From positions 6,280 through 70,279 of the forward strand of contig DATNPL010000184.1 in assembly GCA_036703255.1 (NCBI GenBank): a DNA stretch of 64,000 nucleotides, given 5' to 3'. The position numbers and the translations under genes were made by a program. This document shows, piece after piece, positions 43,769-53,129 of the stretch. Below the pieces are notes generated by a model. It did not search any database. It worked only from the letters and a program-made list of their open reading frames with translations, and was not told the origin of the DNA. This DNA comes from Drouetiella sp036703255. GTDB lineage: Bacteria > Cyanobacteriota > Cyanobacteriia > Elainellales > Elainellaceae. The stretch's first letter is position 1; every line of letters starts with the position of its first letter.

Positions 43769-46700
43769 AGTTCGATCTCCGCTCGATCGTCCGAGTCTGC
43801 ATGGATAGAGGACTGCAAATTATGGGCAACACAGCGAATCCGCTCAATGTACTGAGCGATCTCAGCCACTGTCGGTTGTTCAAATAGGACATTCAACGAG
43901 AGATTGACCTGGGCAACTCCGCTCATTTGCACCATCACCTGGGTTGCCATGAGGGAATGTCCGCCTAATTCAAAAAAACTATCGTGGATACCGACTGGAT
44001 CAATGCCCAGAAACTGTTGCCAGATTTGGGCGATCGCCTGCTCCAGTTCATTGCGGGGCGGCACATAGGGGTAACTCAAGGGCGGTCGTGGATAGGTCGA
44101 TTGGGTGGGTTCGCTCCGATTCTGAAAGGCTGAAGTATCTAGAGAGTTGAGTGAGGAGTCTTCTTGCTGATCCCCATCAGCGAATAAATCGGTAGTAGAT
44201 ACCAACACTTGAGGGAACGAACTTCCCATAATTCGACTAAAGGCTTTGATTCCTTCTGAGTCGGAAAGGCCATGTTTCAGCAAGTCTGCCGACGAGGAAG
44301 AATTGGGTTGGAGTTGCGCTAATTTTTTCGCTGCCTCGACCGCAATGCCCCCCTCTTGCCAGGGAGAGATCCAGTTAATCGAGATCGTGGGTGTACCCGC
44401 ATTCGCAGTTTTGTAGTAAGCAAAGGCATCCAAAAACGTGTTGGCGGCAGCATAGCTAATCTGACCAAATACCGGGTTGATAGCCGCCCGTGATGAGCAG
44501 CAGATGAAGAAATCTAGCTGAACCTTGTTAAGGATGGCATCTAGCACCAGTGCGCCTTTCACTTTAGGCGCTAGAACCTTTTCCGCATCCTCAAGCGTGG
44601 TTCGCCCGATCGCCCCCTCCTTGAGAATGCCTGCCGCATGAATCACGCCGTTGATTTGACCTAATTTCGTCTGAGCTTGAGCGATCGCCTGTTGCATCGA
44701 TTCGAGCTGGGTCACATCTGCCTCTGCCACCCAAACTTCGGCTCCCAGGTCTTCCAGTTGCTTGAGCTTGCGAATTTTATTACTAACCCGATCGTCCTTG
44801 TCATGCATTGTCAACCAGGTTTCCCAATCCTGGCGATCGGGAAAGGCTGAACGTCCAACCAGGATCAATTTCGCTTGGGCGGCTTGTGCCAAATGGGAGG
44901 CCAGAGCAAGTCCGATCGCACCTAACCCTCCAGTAATCAAATACACGCCGCCTTGCCGTAGCCGTGACGTACCCTCAAACGCTTCATCCAGTCGAACGGA
45001 GTCAAAAGCAGGTATCCAGCGATGTTTACCTCGGTAGACAATGATGTCGTCAGAAGTATCCGCTCTGAGTTCTGTCAACAGGCTGTCTATGAGTAACTTT
45101 AGTCTGCTGTCTGTATCGGGCAGCAGCACATCAATGCTGCGACAGCGAATGTTGGGATATTCTTGCGGAATCACTTTAACTGCACCGAGTACCGTTGATT
45201 TTTCAAGAGATATTGGTTCTTCTCCCGTTACACTTTGGAGATGATTAGAAATAACCGCTAGCTGCAACGCCTGTGTCACGTTCTGTTTACCGAGTGCCTG
45301 TACCAGAAATAGCAGCGAATAGAATCCTGTAACTTGAGTCTGGTCAACGGTTTCTAGCGGTATACATATTGGGTCATGTTGAGGCGTGATAGTCCAGAGA
45401 TGAAGAATTTGGGTGGGTATCCAGTTTTGAGCCTGTAGTGCCTTGAGCAGCGCATCATAATCATCTCGGTTCTGAGGGTTGAGCGTATACTCCTGTGGAC
45501 TATCGAGCGTCTGGTTCTGGCAAACAAATTGTTCCCCTATTCCAACCGTAATTACATCCTGACCGTCATGCTGCAATTGCCGCAAGAGTTGCGCTGCCAA
45601 ATCGCACTGATGGCGATCGCCAAACACTAACCAACGCTCTGGTTGAAGGATTTGCCTCTCAAACTGAAACAGCTGCGACAGCAACGCACGTTTCCATGTC
45701 GGAACATAGAACCAATCTGCTAAATCTGGCTTTTTGCCTAAGTGCAAGGGACTCATTAAGTCACTAGGCTGCAAGGGTGCAGTAAATGCGGCAGGGACGG
45801 ATGGGCTGGCAGATGTGGCAGCCTGAGCAATTAATAGGCGTTGTCCGAAGACATCCGTTTCCGGAAATGCTGCCACCTGCACAAATCCGCTGGCTTGCAG
45901 GACATCTTGCCACTGTTCCTGAGATAAATAAGGATTTTTCAGGCGGTGGGCTTCGTCCGGTGCTGGATTCATCAGCAACGCCCAAGTCATATAAAAATCT
46001 GGAGTTTGCTGCGTTTTCTCCCAGACTAAGAGAAAGCCACCAGGCGCTAGTAACTCATGAATTTGCTGAAGCGTCGCTTCGATATTCTTAGCAATATGCA
46101 GAGACTTGACCGCGATCGCCACATCGACACTATGTTTCGCAAATCCCTGCTCCGTTAGCGGTTGATCCAGGTCTAGGGCACGACAGGCGATCGAGGCATA
46201 CTGACTAAATTTTTTGCTAGCCTCATGGAAGAAGGAATTACCAACATCGGCAAAGCAATAATGGGTTTGTGACAGCGGCAACAGCGGCAGCAACTCATCG
46301 GTGATGTGACCGATACCACTGCCGATTTCCAAAATTCTCAGGTGGGCGATCGAGGGTAATGACTCTACCGCCTGTTGTAGAATTGCTCGAATTATCTTGC
46401 TGTAGTAACTGTGTGGAGGAAATTCTGAAGCTAAATTTTCTATTGAATTAAAGTCATAGAGTAATCCTTTGAAGAGCGTCAGCGGTTCTGTCTTGCCAAT
46501 CAGCACAGACCTTAAATTTTCACCACAGCGTTGAACTAAATCTATGACCTGCGGAGAATCTGCCCACTCGACTCGGACTGTTTCTAAAAGTGCATTCACA
46601 GACTCTAAAGAACAGGAAATTAGATGGGTAAAGCGTCCCTGATTCTGCTGCAAATGACCCTGCTCTACTAAAACCTGCAACCATTGAGAGACTAAGAGTT

Positions 46701-49620
46701 GATATCGAGGCATGATGCCATACCGATCGAATAACTCCTGGTCAGAATAGGTTTCGTTGATATCGCTAAAGGCACCTAAACTCCTCAGTGCTAGGTTAAT
46801 GTAGGCAAGTGACAGCTGCGCCAATCCTTGCTGATTTGCCAAGTACATTGGCTGATCCACTGTTGCGGTTTTATCCTGCGCTTGACCTGCCTCTAGCAAA
46901 CAGCTCCATCGTTCTGACGCAGAAAGAAAGTGCTGAAGCTCTCTGGACTGAGTAGATGAATGAGGTGCTTCAATCCAATACCGCTGGCGCTCAAACGGAT
47001 AGGTGGGTAAGGGGAGGCGATCGCGCTTCTCGTGCTGATAAAATCCCGACCCATCCACATGCACCCCCGCTAGCCAAAGGCGACCCAACGTGTTGAGCAG
47101 AAATGCCATATCGGACTGTCGATCGTGAGGATGGCGGAGCGACGAGAAGATAGCTCTCCCCTCTGCTTGCTGTTTCGTGAGAGTAGCCAACGTTCGACCT
47201 GGCCCGACCTCTAGAAAAATTCGCGTTGAATCCTGCAATAGCTCGGCAACGCCTTCAGAAAATCGCACGGTCTGACGCAGGTGCTTTGCCCAGTAAAGCG
47301 GATCGGTGGCATCGGTGGCAGTCATCCAAGTGCCCGTCACGTTTGAGATCAGCGGGATTTGGGGAGGGTGGAGTTGAATGTGCTTAACCGCTAGCGTGAA
47401 TGGTTCAGCGATCGCCTCCATCATCTCAGAGTGAAAGGCATGGGAGGTATAAAGACGACGAACATTGACCCCTTGATCCGTTAATTGACGTTCCAGAGAT
47501 TCAATTGCCTCTACCGTTCCCGAAACCACATTTAAAGCAGGACTGTTGTTGGCTGCGATCGAAAGTTTTTCACCGATCTCGCTAATAAGCCGTTGAACAT
47601 CGTCTAATAACAACCCGACGGAGAGCATGGCTCCCTTCGGCTGCTGTTGCATCAATTGTCCGCGTTTAACCACCAACGACAAGGCATCTTCAAGGGAAAA
47701 GACTCCCGCCAGACAGGCTGCCACATATTCCCCAATACTGTGCCCAATCATCGCTACGGGCTGCACGCCCCACGACATCCACAATTGTGCTAGCGCATAC
47801 TCAATCACAAATAGAGCGGGTTGGGTAATCGCAGTTTGCTGCAATTGTTGCGTTGCAGCTTCAACCTCTTCTGCGGTGGGGTAGAGAACCTGACGCAAAT
47901 CAAAGCCGAGTTGGGGATGGAGTAGGGTGCAGCAGCGATCGCACACTTCCCGAAAAGTTGGTTCGCACTGGTAGAGTTCCCGCGCCATATTCACATACTG
48001 TGCGCCCTGACCCGTGAACATGAACACAACTGGGCGATCGGAACCTGGATCAATCAATCCATACTGAGGTTCTTCTAACGATTCCACCGCCTCATCTAAA
48101 GTTGAACAGACTGCTACACAACGATGCTCAAATGCAGTACGCCCGATCTGGAGCGTATAGGCAACATCGGCTAAATTGAGATCAGGATGCTGTTGTAAAT
48201 GTTGGGTCAGATTATCGGTAATGGCATCAAGCGCCGAACGGGTTTTCGCCGAAAGCAGCAATAGCTGATGGGGTCGCGACGGACTGGAAACTTCTGGAGG
48301 TGGAGCTTCTTCTAGAACCATATGAACATTGGTGCCGCCAAAGCCAAAGGAGCTGACCCCCGCTCGCCGGGGACTATCCTTGACGTTCCACTCCGTCAGT
48401 TTCGTATTGACGTAAAACGGACTATTGGCAAAATCAATCTCTGGGTTAGGAGTTTCAAAGTTGAGGCTGGGGGGCAAAACTTTGTGATGCAATGCTAAAA
48501 CAGTTTTGATTAGTCCGGCCATGCCTGCGGCTGCATCTAGATGTCCCACATTGGTCTTGACCGAACCAATGGCACAAAAGCCCGTGTTCGCCGTCCCGAT
48601 CCGAAAAGCCTGCGTCATAGCAGCCACTTCGATGGGATCACCCAAGGCCGTGCCAGTCCCATGCGTTTCCAGATAGCTAATCGTGTCTGGCTCTACCTCT
48701 GCCATGATCTGAGCGGCGCGAATCACCTTGGCTTGTCCCGCTTGACTCGGTGCCGTGTAGCCCACTTTCAACGCCCCATCGTTATTGATGGCAGATCCTT
48801 TAATCACGGCATAGATGGCATCCCGATCGGCGATCGCATCCTCCAACCGTTTTAGTACTACTGCGCCCAGTCCATTGCCGCCTACAGTGCCGTTGGCTTT
48901 GGCATCGAACGCTTTGCAGTGTCCATCGGGTGAAACAATCTCATCAGGCGATAGGGTCAATTCAGTTTGCGGGACTTTCACAGCAACACCCGCCGCGATC
49001 GCCATGTCGCATTCGCCACTCAACAGACTTTGACAAGCTAAGTGAACCGCGACCAGCGAACTGGAGCAGGCAGTTCCGACACTGACACTCGGCCCCGTCA
49101 GATTCAGTTTGTAAGAAACGCGGGTAGGTAGGTAATCTTTATCCACTCCAATCAGCGTTTGCAAAAATCCCTTGGATGCCATCCAGTCTGGGTTCGGACT
49201 GAGGTTATGGAGCAGATATGTTCCCATGCCCACGCCTGCGTAAACGCCAATAGATTTCTCCTCAGTGGCAGCGGTATAGCCCGCATTCTCTAATGCTTCC
49301 CAGGCGCATTCCAAGAACAACCGATGCTGTGGGTCCATACTTTCCGCTTCTCTAGGATTGAAGCCAAAGAATGCTGCATCAAAGTATTCAATATCGGCTA
49401 GAACGGCACCCGCTTTGATCCGGCGATCGCCTTGATGAGATGGTGCTGTTGGTGATGGCTGCTCTGCGTTAGAAAGAACTGTGTTAGAAAAAGCTGAGAC
49501 TGATTCTACTCCTGCCTTTAAATTTTCCCAAAATTGGTCAAGCGTCTGGCTGCCGGGAAATCGTCCAGCAAGACCAATAATCGCAATCTCTAACCCGTTG
49601 AATTGAGTATTCATCCACAA
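43765..49620 (-). CDS. Type I PKS module: KS-AT-MT-KR-ACP (C-methylating)
   Basis: 1951 residues. KS has the catalytic Cys in GTACSSSLVAV near 184 and ETHGTGT. AT has GHSIGE and HAFH, consistent with malonyl-CoA. A SAM-dependent C-methyltransferase domain has LRILEIGSGIGHIT near 1090 and LAPGGFLLVWEK. KR has GGLGAIG near 1563 and YAAAN. ACP has LGGHSLM (Ser near 1884). The same domain order occurs in the PKS module of yersiniabactin HMWP1, where the MT installs a gem-dimethyl group between two thiazoline-derived units. Here too it lies between two Cys heterocyclization modules. Whether one or two methyl groups are added cannot be read from sequence. Confidence 0.9.
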   Translation of the reverse strand: MWMNTQFNGLEIAIIGLAGRFPGSQTLDQFWENLKAGVESVSAFSNTVLSNAEQPSPTAPSHQGDRRIKAGAVLADIEYFDAAFFGFNPREAESMDPQHRLFLECAWEALENAGYTAATEEKSIGVYAGVGMGTYLLHNLSPNPDWMASKGFLQTLIGVDKDYLPTRVSYKLNLTGPSVSVGTACSSSLVAVHLACQSLLSGECDMAIAAGVAVKVPQTELTLSPDEIVSPDGHCKAFDAKANGTVGGNGLGAVVLKRLEDAIADRDAIYAVIKGSAINNDGALKVGYTAPSQAGQAKVIRAAQIMAEVEPDTISYLETHGTGTALGDPIEVAAMTQAFRIGTANTGFCAIGSVKTNVGHLDAAAGMAGLIKTVLALHHKVLPPSLNFETPNPEIDFANSPFYVNTKLTEWNVKDSPRRAGVSSFGFGGTNVHMVLEEAPPPEVSSPSRPHQLLLLSAKTRSALDAITDNLTQHLQQHPDLNLADVAYTLQIGRTAFEHRCVAVCSTLDEAVESLEEPQYGLIDPGSDRPVVFMFTGQGAQYVNMARELYQCEPTFREVCDRCCTLLHPQLGFDLRQVLYPTAEEVEAATQQLQQTAITQPALFVIEYALAQLWMSWGVQPVAMIGHSIGEYVAACLAGVFSLEDALSLVVKRGQLMQQQPKGAMLSVGLLLDDVQRLISEIGEKLSIAANNSPALNVVSGTVEAIESLERQLTDQGVNVRRLYTSHAFHSEMMEAIAEPFTLAVKHIQLHPPQIPLISNVTGTWMTATDATDPLYWAKHLRQTVRFSEGVAELLQDSTRIFLEVGPGRTLATLTKQQAEGRAIFSSLRHPHDRQSDMAFLLNTLGRLWLAGVHVDGSGFYQHEKRDRLPLPTYPFERQRYWIEAPHSSTQSRELQHFLSASERWSCLLEAGQAQDKTATVDQPMYLANQQGLAQLSLAYINLALRSLGAFSDINETYSDQELFDRYGIMPRYQLLVSQWLQVLVEQGHLQQNQGRFTHLISCSLESVNALLETVRVEWADSPQVIDLVQRCGENLRSVLIGKTEPLTLFKGLLYDFNSIENLASEFPPHSYYSKIIRAILQQAVESLPSIAHLRILEIGSGIGHITDELLPLLPLSQTHYCFADVGNSFFHEASKKFSQYASIACRALDLDQPLTEQGFAKHSVDVAIAVKSLHIAKNIEATLQQIHELLAPGGFLLVWEKTQQTPDFYMTWALLMNPAPDEAHRLKNPYLSQEQWQDVLQASGFVQVAAFPETDVFGQRLLIAQAATSASPSVPAAFTAPLQPSDLMSPLHLGKKPDLADWFYVPTWKRALLSQLFQFERQILQPERWLVFGDRHQCDLAAQLLRQLQHDGQDVITVGIGEQFVCQNQTLDSPQEYTLNPQNRDDYDALLKALQAQNWIPTQILHLWTITPQHDPICIPLETVDQTQVTGFYSLLFLVQALGKQNVTQALQLAVISNHLQSVTGEEPISLEKSTVLGAVKVIPQEYPNIRCRSIDVLLPDTDSRLKLLIDSLLTELRADTSDDIIVYRGKHRWIPAFDSVRLDEAFEGTSRLRQGGVYLITGGLGAIGLALASHLAQAAQAKLILVGRSAFPDRQDWETWLTMHDKDDRVSNKIRKLKQLEDLGAEVWVAEADVTQLESMQQAIAQAQTKLGQINGVIHAAGILKEGAIGRTTLEDAEKVLAPKVKGALVLDAILNKVQLDFFICCSSRAAINPVFGQISYAAANTFLDAFAYYKTANAGTPTISINWISPWQEGGIAVEAAKKLAQLQPNSSSSADLLKHGLSDSEGIKAFSRIMGSSFPQVLVSTTDLFADGDQQEDSSLNSLDTSAFQNRSEPTQSTYPRPPLSYPYVPPRNELEQAIAQIWQQFLGIDPVGIHDSFFELGGHSLMATQVMVQMSGVAQVNLSLNVLFEQPTVAEIAQYIERIRCVAHNLQSSIHADSDDRAEIEL

Positions 49621-49660
49621 ACTCTTTGATACTTTTTAGACTATGCAATTCTTAAAAAAT

Positions 49661-52600
49661 TCAGGTCTGCTTAGATTGTTTCAGACGTTGTTTAAGACGA
49701 TCCTTTCCTTGAGCTAATTTTTGTTCTCTATCGGCGATCGGCTGGATGAACACAGGAGTGGAGTGATCTTGATTAAGGCGCTGAGCTAATGTTTTCACCG
49801 TTGGGTAATAAAATAGATCGATCAGCGAAATTGACGTTGTTTCATCTGGTAATGCGTTGAGAAGCGATCGATACACTTTCGCCAGCAATAATGAGTTTCC
49901 TCCCATGTCAAAAAAGTTATCATTAATGCCTACTTTGGATAGTTCTAGAATGTCTTGAAAGATAGTAGCTACCGTTTGCTCCAGTCCATTGTGAGGAGCA
50001 ATATAGGTCGCCTCTACGGTATGAATCTGAGCATTGTGCGTGAGCAATGCGTTGCGATCGACTTTGCCATTGGTCGATAGAGGGAGTGCGTCCAAAAACA
50101 CAAACGCCGATGGCACCATGTGAGCAGGCAACTTCTGATGGAGAAACTGTTTGAGTTCTTCAGGATTAGCGGTGGATTCAGAATTATCCACCACATAGGC
50201 GACTAACCGATCGGGATGCGGCGCCACAGCAACAATAGCCGATCGCACCTGTGGATGCTGGGTCAAGGTTGCCTCAATTTCACCCGCCTCAATCCGCTGT
50301 CCCCGAATCTTGATTTGGAAATCGACTCGTCCCAAAAACTCGATCTGTCCATTGGGTAAATAACGACCCAAATCTCCTGTGCGGTAGAGTCGTTCCCCCG
50401 TGTGAGGATGAGTCATAAACTGAGCGTGAGTCTTTTCTTGAGCGCGCCAGTAGCCTTTTGCCACCTGCACTCCGGCACAGTACATCTGACCGGGAATCCA
50501 AATCGGACAGTCTTCCAGAGCGTCATTCAAAATGTAATATTTTGAGTTTGCCATCGGCTGACCATAGGGAATACTCTTCCACATTGGGTCAACCTGTTCA
50601 ATTAAATATCCAATATTCCAAATGGTGGTTTCCGTCGGCCCGCCAATGCTGAGAATTTGTGTAGTAGGCACTAACTTTCTAAGCCGATCGGGCAAAGAAA
50701 CGGGTAGCCAATCACCTCCTAAAATCGTTAACCGCAGACTGTTGGGGAGGTCGATCGCCTGTTCTTCAGCCTGGTCTACCAGCATCTCCATGAGAGCGGG
50801 AACGGAGTTCCACAGCGTCACCTGTTCGCGTTCCATCCAGGCTGCCCAGTGGCTAGGGTTTTTGACAGCATCCGCGTCGGGCATGACGATCGCACCCCCA
50901 GCGCTCAGCAAGCCAAAAATGTCGTATACCGAGAGATCATGATGGAGTGCGGTCAGAGCCAAAATTCGATCTTGGGCATTCACATGAAAGCGTTGGTTGG
51001 TGTGAACCACGACATTCGCCACATTGCGATGGGTGATCATCACGCCTTTGGGATTGCCCGTAGAACCAGAAGTATAAATAATATAGGCTAAGTCATCAGC
51101 AGACTGAACAGACGGCAGCGGCTCTACACTTTGCCGATCGCAATCACCCGCATCGATACACAAGCATTCAATATCTTCAGGAAAATTTAGTTTTTTTACC
51201 AGTCGAGATTGCGTCAGAACGATCGTCGCTTGACTATTCTCCAGCAGATATCCCAGCCGTTCCTGCGGCAAAGTTGGATCGATAGGCACGTAGGCGGCTC
51301 CAGATGCCAAAATACCCAGGACGGCAACGATTTGCTCCCATCCTTTTTCCATGGCGATCGCCACCCCTTGATTAGGAACGACTCCCAATTGACGCAATCG
51401 ATGTCCGACTTGGTTAGAGCGATCGGACAATTCTTGATACGTCAAGATGCATTGCGAGGTGATGACTGCCGGATCGTTTGCGTGAATAGGAACTTGCTCT
51501 ATAAATAAATCTTGCAAGAGCGTATCTGGAATAGGTGCATCAGTTGCGTTGACTGCCTCTCGTTGCAACCGTTGAGCTGGAGGCAGGAGGGATCGCGTTG
51601 TTTCTACCCAGCTAGATTCAGCGTGGGCGAGCTGCTTGAGAAGCCGCCCATAGGACTCAAACATGGCATCAATTAGCCCCTCTGGGAATAATCCCTCTAC
51701 CACATCCCAATTAAAGGTCAGCGTCTCTTTCTCCTCCCAAACTTGCACATCCATCCAGGCTTGAGAGGCTTGGCTAATGCCATAGACCCTCTCGCCAAAG
51801 TGGCTAAAGGTTAGGGTTTCCTGTCCCAGAGAGCGGAAGCCCAGCGTACTCGTGAAAATGATTGGCATCGCACTTGGCGGCGTTCCTTGTTTCCGAGCGA
51901 GTTCTCGGATCACTCGTACTCCACTAAAGTAGCGGTGTTCTAAATCTTGCCAAAGCTGCTTTTGAAGACGGATTGCTCGATCTCTAAAAGGGGCGGGAGT
52001 GGAATGATCGATCGCTAAGAGCGTGACAGAGGTGAAATCGCCAATCAGGGAGTTGACTTGCGGATGCAGGGGCAGCCGATTGAACAAGGCAAGATTAATC
52101 GTAAATTGTGGGTGCTTGCTCCAACCCGCCAGGATTTCGGCAAAAGCTGCTAGCAACAGTGCAGAGGGCGTTAAGCCCATTTGTGCCGATCGCTGCTTCA
52201 ACTGCTGCCAGTCGGCTTGTTCTAATCGATCTTCATAGCGCCGACTCCGATGCTGCTTCAGATCTTTGGGATGTTTGGCCAGCGGTAAGTCAGGCGCGGC
52301 AGGTAAAGTATCCAAACGGCTCAGCCAGTATGCCTGCGATCGCGCATACAGTTCTGTGGCTTGCAGCGCTTGCTCTGCAAGCACATAGTCGCGGAACGAG
52401 AGTTCTAATGGGGGTAATAACGTTTCAGGCTGTGCATCCGGATGTGTGTACAATTGCGCCCATTCATCAAACAGACGGAACAAACTCCAGGCATCAAACA
52501 CCTGCAAATCGTAGCTGATATGCAATCGCACCCTATCTCCATCCAGGCACGTTGCACAAAATTCAAACAGCGGCCACTGATCAGCAGGCACCACCTGATG

Positions 52601-53128
52601 AGAGAGGCGATCGCGAATTTCCTCCAGCGTTTGGCGAACCTGATTTTCCGCCTTTCCTCTCAGATCAAACACCTGCATTTGATAGGGCGGTACGGTCTTT
52701 TGCACCTGTTGCTGACCGTCTGGTAGGACGATCGCCCGTAGCATATCGTGCCGATCGATCAGCGTTTGCAGTGCAGCATTCAGTCGCTCTAGGTCTAAGT
52801 TCTGTCCTTCAATTTCGTAATAGCCATGATTGGCAACTTCTCCTAACTCTAATACGCCGCTCCTTCCAACCCAGAAGGCATATTGCATATCCGTTAGGGG
52901 AAATGGCTCATAGCGCGATTCAGGCAAGGGCATCAGGATGGGAAGCGCAGTGGAGCCGCCAACCTGACTGTTTAGCAACTGGATAATTTCTGCCTTATGC
53001 TCAGCGAGTGCGCAACGCAGTTCGGGCGTGATTGCACCTTGCGGTGCGTCAACCTCCAGTGAATTGCCGTTGACAGCAAGTTTGACACCGTTGCTAGAGA
53101 GAGTCGTTAACAGTGAATGTAGTTCCAT
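49661..53128 (-). CDS. NRPS: docking-Cy-A(Cys)-PCP, thiazoline-forming module
   Basis: 1155 residues. A TubC docking domain (1-55; MELHSLLTTLSSNGVKLAV) is followed by a heterocyclization domain with FPLTDMQYAFWVGR near 76 and an intact cyclization motif DLQVFDAWS at 207-215. The A domain has YTSGSTGNPKG near 688; its pocket reads D-L-Y-N ... I-W, close to the cysteine signature. The PCP has MGGNSLL (Ser near 1078). No oxidase domain is present, so the ring should stay a thiazoline. Being directly downstream of the KSIII-ACP gene (1-bp gap), it probably condenses the salicyl group with Cys, giving the hydroxyphenyl-thiazoline head found in pyochelin and yersiniabactin. Confidence 0.9.
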   Translation of the reverse strand: MELHSLLTTLSSNGVKLAVNGNSLEVDAPQGAITPELRCALAEHKAEIIQLLNSQVGGSTALPILMPLPESRYEPFPLTDMQYAFWVGRSGVLELGEVANHGYYEIEGQNLDLERLNAALQTLIDRHDMLRAIVLPDGQQQVQKTVPPYQMQVFDLRGKAENQVRQTLEEIRDRLSHQVVPADQWPLFEFCATCLDGDRVRLHISYDLQVFDAWSLFRLFDEWAQLYTHPDAQPETLLPPLELSFRDYVLAEQALQATELYARSQAYWLSRLDTLPAAPDLPLAKHPKDLKQHRSRRYEDRLEQADWQQLKQRSAQMGLTPSALLLAAFAEILAGWSKHPQFTINLALFNRLPLHPQVNSLIGDFTSVTLLAIDHSTPAPFRDRAIRLQKQLWQDLEHRYFSGVRVIRELARKQGTPPSAMPIIFTSTLGFRSLGQETLTFSHFGERVYGISQASQAWMDVQVWEEKETLTFNWDVVEGLFPEGLIDAMFESYGRLLKQLAHAESSWVETTRSLLPPAQRLQREAVNATDAPIPDTLLQDLFIEQVPIHANDPAVITSQCILTYQELSDRSNQVGHRLRQLGVVPNQGVAIAMEKGWEQIVAVLGILASGAAYVPIDPTLPQERLGYLLENSQATIVLTQSRLVKKLNFPEDIECLCIDAGDCDRQSVEPLPSVQSADDLAYIIYTSGSTGNPKGVMITHRNVANVVVHTNQRFHVNAQDRILALTALHHDLSVYDIFGLLSAGGAIVMPDADAVKNPSHWAAWMEREQVTLWNSVPALMEMLVDQAEEQAIDLPNSLRLTILGGDWLPVSLPDRLRKLVPTTQILSIGGPTETTIWNIGYLIEQVDPMWKSIPYGQPMANSKYYILNDALEDCPIWIPGQMYCAGVQVAKGYWRAQEKTHAQFMTHPHTGERLYRTGDLGRYLPNGQIEFLGRVDFQIKIRGQRIEAGEIEATLTQHPQVRSAIVAVAPHPDRLVAYVVDNSESTANPEELKQFLHQKLPAHMVPSAFVFLDALPLSTNGKVDRNALLTHNAQIHTVEATYIAPHNGLEQTVATIFQDILELSKVGINDNFFDMGGNSLLLAKVYRSLLNALPDETTSISLIDLFYYPTVKTLAQRLNQDHSTPVFIQPIADREQKLAQGKDRLKQRLKQSKQT

Positions 53129-53129
53129 A

